From positions 123,447,786 to 123,511,785 of the forward strand of contig CM039462.1 in assembly GCA_022414725.1 (NCBI GenBank): a stretch of DNA of 64,000 bases, written 5' to 3'. A program made the position numbers and the translations under genes. The notes under the pieces were generated by a model. It was not told where the DNA came from. It saw nothing but the letters and a program-made list of their open reading frames with translations, and made no database searches. Position 1 is the first letter of the stretch; each line of letters starts with the position of its first letter. Below, one piece after another: positions 56,520 to 64,000 of this stretch. The DNA is from Microglena sp. YARC (taxonomy: Eukaryota; Chlorophyta; Chlorophyceae; Chlamydomonadales; Chlamydomonadaceae).

Positions 56520-58041
56520 GGGGGGGGGGGGGGGGGGGGGGGGGGGGATGCTGCCTATAAGCCTGCCAAGGCGGTGGACAGGTGGGTGCCTGCACTGCTC
56601 TTCTTTCTGCTACAGCTCAAATGGGGGGGATGCCCTGCCTATAAGCTGCCAAGGCGGTGGACAGGTGGGTGCCTGCACTGCTCTTCTTTCCTGCTACGTC
56701 TCCCTCAATGGGTGGGGGGGGGGGGGGGATCATGCTCAGAACTAGAAGCTGCAAGGCGTGTGGGTGGACAGGTGGGTGCCTGCACTGCTCTTCTTTCCTG
56801 CTACGGCTCAATGGGGGGGGGGGGGGGGGGGGGGGGGGGGAGTGGGGGGGGGGGGTAGGGGTTGGGGGAGAGAGGAGGGGGGGCTGCTGCCTAAGAAGCT
56901 GCCAAGGCGGTGGACAGGTGGGTGCCTGCACTGCTCTTTCTTTCCTGCTCAGCTCAATGGGGGGGGGGGGGGGGGGGGGGGGATGCTGCCTAGAAGCTGC
57001 CAAGGAGGTGGACCAGGTGGTGCCCTGCCACTGCTCTTTCTTTCCTGCTACGGCTCAAGGTGGGGTGGATGAGATGCTGCCTAGATGCTGTTACACATAG
57101 CACAAAATATAATGCAGCGTTGTGGGCCTTGAGTGGGTATGCAATTTGTGTGTTTCCCCCTTCCCCCTTCTCCCTTTCTGGTGCTAAGCACACCCCCTTC
57201 CCCTCCTGCCCCCACTCAACCACCACCCTGACTTCCCCTGCCCTGGTGGAGGTTGTCATACAAGCTCGGGCGACAGCTGCATGCAACTTCCCTCTCTCAG
57301 AGGAGGAGAGGCCAAGCTGGACAGCATTCCGGATGAGGTTGTCATTGTTCAAGCTTCAGGCAGGCTAGCCACAAGAAAAAGCGTGGAACTAGTGCATACA
57401 GGTATGGAGGTGGTGTGTGTGGTGAAGGGGGTGGATGGTTGGATGGAGCGTATGGGGGAGCGTTGGGTGGATACCAAAACAAATCACCCTGCACCTTACA
57501 CCCTTGACCTGAGCACGATGATAGCAGCCTTCAAAACACTTCAGTGACCATAATCAATGTTTTTTAGAATCCTTTGAAATATGTCTTGAACAATTTGTGC
57601 ATTCCTCTTGAAGGTTGTTTGGCTTGTGACATTCCAACCGCACTGCAGCAGGTGGATCCTTTTACCCCTTTTTTTTACCCCCTCCAGTTATAAATATCAG
57701 AAAATCGTAACATTAGACTGCGTTATGGCCCAAATTTTCGTATTAAGAGATCGTAAGAGACCTAAAAAAAACTGAAATTATCTTAAATTGACAAAAATCG
57801 ACTAAAATTGTGCTCAGGATGCTGTCCTGGAAGGAGGCAAATACAAAAACGTGATAAGATTAGCTCTTTCAGATTTGAAAACAATATCACTGCACTGCAG
57901 GGGTGTTTGCTGGAACAAGTCTGTTGATAAATGGCAAGTTATGATTGTGCGCCTCAATGAATGGACCCAGACAACAATTGGCCGCTACATTGATGAAGTG
58001 GAGGCCGCCCTAGCATATGATGCCGCCGCATTGCTGCTAGG
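53703..58041 (+). CDS. Divergent AP2/ERF-domain-like protein (two AP2-like segments), 5' and middle exons; 3' end uncertain
   Basis: Proposed exons: 53703-53945, 55883-55939, 57252-57337, 57901-58041; phases 0/0/2/2 agree. The first AP2-like unit runs across three exons: a basic stretch YESGRNGKKRERPYWGQVKL, then NSFETAEEAAKAVEQ, then ARATAACNFPLSEEE, following the AP2 order W-G-x-V, F-x-T-x-EEAA, A-x-x-NFP. A second unit begins where AG and G join to give RGVCWNKSVDKWQVMI, followed by IGRYIDEVEAALAYDAAALL, the best-preserved AP2 piece. The exon before the first ATG is also open (from about 53616, right after a 48-base C run), so the true start may be upstream. The final exon here ends at a good donor (GG|GTAAGT, phase 2); its continuation is not settled. 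The expected role is a DNA-binding transcription factor in the nucleus. The third exon relies on weak splice sites. Confidence 0.68.
54165..54328. repeat. Short-unit array GTTAGTTATAGAACAAGTGG
   Basis: Alternating GTTAGTTATAGAACA and AGTGGGTATAGAACA units, about 10. Confidence 0.85.
54330..54832. other. Homopyrimidine-rich tract
   Basis: About 500 bases almost wholly C and T with C runs of about 20 at 54497 and 54616; in an intron of the AP2-like gene. A similar tract covers 60558-60870. Confidence 0.85.
54859..55020. mobile_element. MITE family B copy in AP2-like gene intron
   Basis: TTAGGGATCGGCATATCATA left; ATATCATATTGTCTATCCCT then A right; core GTATATAAATGGTAACTTTA. Confidence 0.75.
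55572..55811 (-). mobile_element. tRNA-derived SINE, copy 4, with 11-bp target-site duplication
   Basis: Same head type as copy 1 (minus-strand TGGTCTAGCGGTAGACC and GGGGTTCGACTCCC). Perfect duplications TTGGCCTCATA lie at 55572-55582 and 55801-55811. It is inserted 70 bp before the second exon of the AP2-like gene. Confidence 0.85.
55920..57085. repeat. Splice-donor-derived G-rich minisatellite, 11 copies
   Basis: Each unit repeats the end of the second AP2-like exon and the intron start: GCCAAGGCGGTGGACAG|GTG then GGTGCCTGCACTGCTC, CTGCTACGGCTCAATGG and a G run of 6-30 bases, then ATGCTGCCTATAAGCT. The first copy is the live exon end at 55939. Confidence 0.92.
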
Positions 58042-58044
58042 GTA

Positions 58045-59580
58045 AGTTCTCCCCCTCTCTCCCACTCCCCCTTGTCCTCCGTTTAACTCCCTCCCCCCCT
58101 CTCCCCTCTATCCTCCTTGTCCCCATTGGTTAAGGGTAACTCCCTCCCCCAAACCCCATCTCTCCCCCCTCCCGCGTCCTATCGGCGTTGAAGTCTACCG
58201 ACCTTTAGTAGTGTCTCCATGTACTAGATTCAAATGAATAAGATAATAATTGTATTGCATGCTCAATGACGTATTAGATTAAGTGTAACCAGTGTAGTGT
58301 ATATCTGTGTGGGAGGGTAAGAATAAAGCCTTAAGACACATTATTATGTTGTTTTCACCCAATCTCCTCCCCCCCCTCCATCCCCCCCCCGCCCCACACA
58401 CACGTGTTGAGGCATGGACACCCAGGCAGTAAGAATACATAGTTAAAGGGGCGTCCATTAGCATCAGCTCGCCAACACCCAAAAGAGCTTTTTAATCGGT
58501 AGAACCAAAATGTGTACAAAAATCAAGTTTGAACAAAGTTATTCAGTTCATTGTAAAACTTTATTGGGTGCTCCTTACCCTTGGATGAGATCATCCAAGT
58601 TGGACAAGAACTGAGGGCATTTAGTCTGTCTATATATCATTATCATCAGCAGCAGCAGCAGAAGTCAATGATTAAATTAACTCAGATTTGTTTCACTGGA
58701 GCCCTGAGGGTTTCGCTCAGCGTTTCTGGTGAGGTGGGGGGGGGGGGAAGGGGGGGGGGGGGGGCGGGGGGGGGGTCACCACCTCAGGCATGACCTGCTT
58801 AATGAAACTCGTTGGGGACCAGAATCCAGAATGCGCATCCAACTGGCTTTTTGACTGACGCTCATGGAAAGCAGGGTGCGAAGGTCTCTTAAAGATCTGG
58901 ATGGCGTCCAGCCGTGGATGTACCTTCCAGACACCCACCAAATTACTCACTGGGTGTAGCCGACTGACGACTGCAGATTTGTGCTCCTCTTGTAGAGCCC
59001 ATCTCGATGGTGTATCTCACACTTGGAAATTTGCATTGACAAGAAAGTTGCGTACGGACAAATAAAGTTGTTCGGGGGTCTGACTCCCCCCCACACCCCA
59101 CCCCCTACCATTTAACTTTGGACCCTTTTAGATCTCGCCTCCCCACCTGGGAGTATCGACAAAAATGAACTCAACAATATTTCGAGGTGTACTCCGCGGC
59201 AATTCCCTATCCATGCTAATTATGCAGTACACAATATATTTTCTTGCCCCGCTCTCGCTTCAACCTGCTTCAAATTACAATTTATTAAAATACACATTTT
59301 TGTAAATGGACTGCCTCTTGATTGTTCTGTTGAGGTAGCAACAGTACAGTTCATCGATTATTTTCCCTTCAAGCCTATAAGTTACAATTCAATGCAAGCT
59401 ACCGTCACGCATCCGGGACTGCTTGCGGTTTGTTTTGGGGTCCAGTTCATAGTGTGTTTCTAATATACAGCACTTCCTAATTATTTTTTGATGTTGAGCC
59501 CAAGCTCATTTAGCATATCTGGCAACCCCAGGATTGTTACCGCAAACAGTCACAAATCTGCATCCAGGAAAACAGATGTC
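58045..59580. other. AP2-like gene intron or flank, no clear exon
   Basis: C/T-rich at 58045-58190, G runs at 58737-58770, otherwise unremarkable. A minus-strand open stretch at 58780-58950 has no recognised domain. Confidence 0.4.
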
Positions 59581-59582
59581 TA

Positions 59583-59772
59583 AAGTTTTTCCAGAGAAGG
59601 TGTTTGAGGCCAAGATCAGCTGATGCGCTGCTCCGTAAGCTGTTCAAGACCACTTGAAATGGAACAAGGACAAGGTTGAGGAGATGGTTGAGCAATATCA
59701 AAAAGAGAAGGGCAACGCGATGGGCGAAGAGTGGAAGGCCCTTCTCAAGAGGAAGTCGAATCTAATGCCTGA
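59583..59772 (+). pseudogene. Broken coding-like exon of unknown family
   Basis: After a good acceptor (AAGTTTTTCCAG), one frame reads EKVFEAKIS, stop, CAAP, stop, then HLKWNKDKVEEMVEQYQKEK and EEWKALLKRKSNLMPE before a GTGAGA donor. Two stops (TGA and TAA) interrupt it. A second, shorter copy of the end (ALLKRKSNPMPE, then GTGGGT) lies at 51821-51858, there cut by TGA just upstream. It looks like an old exon duplicated at two sites about 8 kb apart. The helical, charged composition gives no family. Confidence 0.4.
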
Positions 59773-60127
59773 GGTGAGAAGATGACTGTGGGGGGGTTAT
59801 GCTTTGGGTTGGGGGGGGGGCGCTTCTTGTTTTGGCTGCTTCTAGAAATCTTCTAGAAGTAGCACAAACTTGGGGGTGTGGGGGGAGGCGCTTCTTGTTC
59901 TGGCTACTTAAAGCATCTTCTAGAAATAAAAGTCTTTGGAATAAAAGTAATTTCCCACTTCTGCTGTGCATACCAGAGTATTCCTAACATCATGTTTGTA
60001 TTGAGCCGAACGCCCTGACAAAAGTATGCGTGAGACGGCGCGAGAGTCTTTTTGTTAATAATCAAAAATTGAATACATCAACTTTGACTGTTATGATTCA
60101 TATACATAAATTATCTACACTTAGTTG

Positions 60128-60254
60128 ATTATGTGAGGATGTTGGAAGACCCCCCGGAAGTTGAGGAGTGAGCTTGTCTTGACCAACACTGGTCCCCATG
60201 CCGATGACAATGTAATGTAATGTAATGTAATGTAATGTAATGTAATGTAATGTA
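60128..60254 (+). repeat. SINE-like repeat T, copy 5, with (TGTAA)n tail
   Basis: GTTGGAAGACCCCCCGGAAG ... CAACACTGGTCCCCATGCCG then an uninterrupted run of about 9 TGTAA units to 60254, the same tail unit as the LINE at 36-37 kb. Confidence 0.65.
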
Positions 60255-60557
60255 ATTTACATGCCCCCGACCAACATGGCTCAACCTGTTAAAATTTCCC
60301 TGAGTTAACTAGCAACGTTATAGATATGTAAACCATATCATATATCTAGGGTACGGAGGGGGGAGGGAGGGGGAGGAGTTCCGTATTATTAGCGCTAGTT
60401 AGATGTGAAGAGGAGATATATATCACATGTCAGCGTGGTTTAGGAAACCCGAACGCGACGGTACCAGTAGGGTGAGGGTACGTTGTTACCAGGTTACAGG
60501 CGGGAGTACGTGAGGGTGCGTGTACCAGGTACAGGCGGGAGGTACCGGTGAACAGTA

Positions 60558-60870
60558 CCCCCCCCCCCCCCACCCCCCTCCCTCTCTCCTCCTTCCCCTC
60601 CCCTCCCCTCTCTCTCCCCTTCCCTCCCCCCCTCCCTTCATGGTCCCCCCTCCCTGTGTCTCCTTCTCACCCCCTCCCTCTGTTCTGTCTTCTATCCTCC
60701 TTTACTTCCCTGAACCTTTCACTATCTCTCCCCCTTCTCTATTTTCTCTCTCCTATCCTCCTTAACTTCCCCTTGACCCTACCTCCATCCCTCCCTTTTT
60801 CCCTCTGTCCCCTCTCCTCCCCCCCTCACCCCCCCCTCACCGCATTTTCTTAAACCCACCATCCTCCCAC
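60558..60870. other. Homopyrimidine-rich tract
   Basis: C/T-only for long stretches (CTCCTTCCCCTCCCCTCCCC and similar); no coding support. Confidence 0.8.
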
Positions 60871-61276
60871 CCTGCACCACCATAAACACACATTCTCCCC
60901 TACCTGTCCCTCCAGAATGTTCGCGATACCTACCCCCGCTGAGAAAAATCGGCCTTGTGCAATCGCAAAAGCTTACAATTTCCGAAGCTTTTTCTGCGAG
61001 CCTCATTTACCCAGCCAGCCTGCAGGATGTGGTGTTGACCTTGACCTTTGCCTGGCTGTCAGCCCCGCATCGCTGTAGGTCAGCATCAAGGTGTAAACGC
61101 TAGCATGGTTAGCATGGTTAGCACTCTCTCCCCCCCCCCCCCCCCCCCCCCCCCCTTGCAAAAAGGCATTTTACGCTAAAACATTGCTATAAGGACGCTG
61201 TCCTTGGCCTAAAACAAAAATGCTGCCAGATTTTCCCACTTTCTGAACTGAAACCAACATTTTCCAACCTCTGAAT

Positions 61277-61951
61277 AGGACCCTGGGTGCACTCGCGACA
61301 AGTTAGGCAAGAAACGGAAAAAGGCTGCACCAAGGGGTTTGAAGAAGAAAGCAAACAGAAGTGAGAGTAGTGAGGAAAACATTGAGGAGGAGGAGGAGTA
61401 GCTGCCCATGCACGATGATGACAATGTGGATAATGTGGACAATGGTGTCGGAGATGACAATGAGGAAGCTATCCATGAGATGAAGGTACTGACGATGTGC
61501 AGGGCCAGGGTCCAGCTGCTGCCAGCAGTCACCTGGATGGTCCAGTGCCTAGGAAGAGGAGGGGGAGGAAGAGGAGGGGAGAAGAGGAGGGGGAAGGGTT
61601 GAGTGGGGAAGCGGATGCCGAGCCCCCTAAGGAAGCACATGCTAGGAGTAGGGGTCCTGGTGGGTTTGGGGACCCCCTAGTGATCGAAGATCAGGAGCAG
61701 CAGATAGTCAGATACTTTATACTGGTGGGCTGATGGCTCCTGTGGATCTGCAAAGCGCTCCGGTAGTAAAGCAGGAGCCGGACTGTACGGAGGAAGCTGT
61801 TGGGGCTCATCCTGGCCTTGTGTTCCCTCCTCATCCTGTACTACCTCATCCTCAGCTACCAAATCCTCAGCTACCCCACGTTCAGCTACCTCAAGGGGTG
61901 ATCAAACCCGATCCTGATTCAGCTGCAACAGGATGGATAACCTTTGAATGA
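61277..61951 (+). other. Charged coding-like segments, possible 3' exons of the AP2-like gene
   Basis: Three open stretches in different frames follow one another. 61277-61402 encodes GKKRKKAAPRGLKKKANR (a bipartite-like nuclear signal) and an acidic run SESSEENIEEEEE before TAG. From 61500, after an acceptor-like GATGTGCAG, comes PRKRRGRKRRGEEEGEG and more. From about 61733 is a proline-rich stretch with VKQEPD and IKPDPD (the first fits a sumoylation motif) and an HPQLPNPQLPHVQLPQ repeat. The composition suits a transcription-factor tail and the strand agrees with the AP2-like gene, but no continuous spliced frame could be fixed. Confidence 0.35.
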
Positions 61952-62439
61952 TGGCATGGTGACCAGGTATGACTGTAGCAAGATAGATAACCTTTGAATG
62001 ATGGCAATGTAACCGGACAACAAGATGGATTGACTTTTAGTGATGACGAGGTAACCGGTTCCTGGGTAACACTTTAACAAGATGGACTACCTTTGATTGA
62101 TGGCAAGGTTGAGAAGCACATGTCTCTGTTCCGCAATACTTCCACTTCGTAGTTTTCACACCACCCGCGTTCATATAGTGAGCCCAACATCTGACCATGT
62201 AGCCGAACCATGTGCGGTACATTTAGCCGAACAACTGAATATGTAGCTGAACAACTGTGACAGCTGTACATGTAGCTGAACAAACTTCGGTAAATAGCTG
62301 CTGCTAAGACAGGGTGAGTGTAGGGTGCTAACTACCGCTGTTTATCCATGAATGTTTTTGATGAACAGATTGGATCGAGTATATTATTATTAGTATGCGT
62401 AGACTTAGAACATTTTGACAGTGCACTTATTTATTTATA

Positions 62440-63330
62440 GTGATGACTTTTTTCCTGGCAAGGGTGGTAGTGGTGCTACCTTCCAAGAATCCAAGAAGAA
62501 AAACGGGTCAATTCCCAATTCACTGTTACTGGTTGAAATCAGTGATTAAATTCTGGAACTCCATTGTGAAATACTGTGGTGGTAACTGTGGTATGATGAG
62601 GGATGTTGCCCTTGCCGATCTCAATATGGCTAGAGAACGCTAAGACTAATGGAGCAAGGATGTGTCTGATGCCCTAGCGACGTTGTACTCCTTGGAAGAT
62701 TCCCAGGATGATTCTCTAGCCACCAATTTACATGGAGGTGAGGGACCTTTGAAACTTAAACCAGTTCACTGGAACTAAGTGGGAAAATTCCTTTTCTCCG
62801 ATCATCTTTTCTTTTACTACAGCACCAAGTCATCAGATATGCGCCCTAGAGATGAAAACTCGGGATCACAAGAAAGGAAGAATGCTGTGTACCAGACTTG
62901 GATGTCCTCCTCATGGGATGAGAGTGGGAAACCTGAGATTCTCAATTATCTCATCCGAGACCTACCTCACAAGTTTGTGCGTAATATGTATAGATTTACA
63001 ACTTTCTCCCACTACCTGAAGGTGGGAACTAATATATGGGAACGCCCAATTTTTCCTTGGAAGGATCGAGTGTGTCACCTTCGAGATTATGGAGCAGTTC
63101 AAGAAGAACACCATGTGGTATTTGTATGTACTGACGAAGCCTTGCTAAATTCAAAAAGAAAGTATCAGAATCTGATTTCCCAAATTGAGAGCTAAGTAAT
63201 TACTCTATATTACCTGATGTGCAATACAGAGGTTGAAGGTCGAGAGAAGCTTCCTCTTTTCATCCATGAATGTATGAAGAGACTGGGTCAAGTATATTTT
63301 GATAGGTATGATTAGTTTTTTGTACTGTTT
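62440..63330 (+). mobile_element. Decayed LINE C-terminal region (second LINE lineage)
   Basis: Fragments in one strand read GQFPIHCYWLKSVIKFWNSI, WSKDVSDALATL, FTTFSHYLKVGTNIWERPIF, then a zinc-knuckle-like CHLRDYGAVQEEHHVVFVC and ALLNSKRKYQNL, followed after a stop by a conserved VEGREKLPLFIHECMKRLGQ tail. Stops near 62641 and 62778 break the frame. The order W-L-K...F-W-N then C-x2-C/H-x-H matches the 36987-37907 element but is clearly another lineage. Confidence 0.65.
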
Positions 63331-63834
63331 TAATCGTTCACAAGAAGAGGAGAAAAAATGGAGGGGAAAGTGACTCGTTCGCGTTTACATTTTCCTGGTT
63401 AGACCTTTGAAGGTGAAGACCTTTAAATGCGTCCCAGCCTTTTTATACATTGGAGGTAATCCGTCCTTTTGGCAGAGCGCCCAAGAGCTCGTCTTAAAAA
63501 GTAGCATTGTATAGTCTTTTTTACTGCCGAAGACGGCGAGCTGCCAAATTGCTGGCAGGAGGTATGTAACCAAGTTCAAGTTAAATAATCCAAGTCCAAA
63601 ACCTTCAGACCAGAGCAAATACCTGTGTTTCACCTAAATGATTCTGGAATTCCGGTAGTTATATTGCCATTTTGTGTTACGTAAAAAACGTAGATGGTGG
63701 TTTTCAACTTACTTGCTGGCTGTGCCTGGCATGTAACTTTGGGTCTCCAGGCTCAGCGTTTTTTGTTTACGCGATTCACGTAGGTGGGGCTCAAAAAGCT
63801 AACGTCCTAGCACTTTATCACCCATATGTTGTAG

Positions 63835-63915
63835 TACCCTGCAGTTCAAGATCAACATCATGTGGTTTTTGAATGTACTAACCAAGCCTTGTTGAATTCG
63901 AAAATATCAGACATA
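63835..63915 (+). mobile_element. Short LINE fragment
   Basis: Encodes VQDQHHVVFECTNQALLNSK, a second copy of the VQEEHHVVFVCTDEALLNSK segment at 63095-63160, so a fragment of the same LINE lineage lies 0.7 kb away. Confidence 0.55.
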
Positions 63916-64000
63916 GTGGTGTTAAGGAAGCAAAATCCCTGAAACACAATTTGGGTTCTACCCAGATCACAACGCCCCCAACCTATGTATATAGTAAAAG

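Noticed and set aside
55841..57100. Many overlapping frames with long poly-Gly or poly-Pro
   Set aside because: Product of the donor-derived G-rich array; only the 55883-55939 exon and the exon at 57252 have support.

Overview
The window is nuclear DNA of a photosynthetic eukaryote of the green lineage, most likely an alga with a large, repeat-laden genome. The evidence is: plant-type gene families (a PurK-PurE fusion, a plastid-lipid-associated/fibrillin protein, a double AP2-like protein, an aminoalcohol phosphotransferase); GT-AG introns of hundreds to thousands of bases; interstitial CCCTAAA (plant-type telomere) tracts near 50.1-50.4 kb and 9.0 kb; and several families of SINE, MITE and LINE debris. 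No species can be named from the sequence alone.

Layout. 1-9.5 kb is almost pure repeat: a 37-bp array, a 20-bp array, (CT)n, (TAGA)n, a 1-kb GGAT array and a 1.5-kb 20-bp satellite with higher-order structure. At 9,527-9,743 (-) is the first coding exon of an aminoalcohol phosphotransferase whose other exons are not visible. 11,498-22,735 (-) is a six-exon divergent cyclophilin; all splice phases agree and it gives a 292-residue protein. About 330 bp upstream and divergent is a small unrecognised plus-strand gene (23,065-26,557, four exons). 29,692-35,494 (-) is a five-exon PAP/fibrillin gene. 36.0-37.9 kb carries two head-to-tail, 5'-truncated LINE ends. 39,390-48,615 (+) is the phosphoribosylaminoimidazole carboxylase (PurK-PurE) gene, nine exons seen, start exon unresolved. 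53,703-58,041 (+) is a divergent AP2-like gene with two AP2 half-motifs, perhaps continuing into basic/acidic exons near 61.3-61.95 kb. 62.4-63.9 kb is decayed LINE sequence.

The most striking pattern is that exons and splice junctions of the host genes have decayed copies ('echoes') in the neighbouring introns. PurK-PurE exons 4, 6, 7, 8 and 9 (numbering from the exon at 39,390) each have one or more. In the cyclophilin a splice acceptor has become a 74-bp minisatellite, and in the AP2-like gene a splice donor has become an 11-copy, G-rich array. Two fibrillin exons are echoed too. Together with long poly-G/poly-C runs, MITE families sharing terminal motifs, and a LINE and a SINE-like family with the same (TGTAA)n tail, this points to a genome shaped by local tandem duplication seeded at exon edges. 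The genes are unrelated in function (purine synthesis, phospholipid synthesis, plastid lipid-associated protein, cyclophilin, transcription factor) and do not form a pathway.
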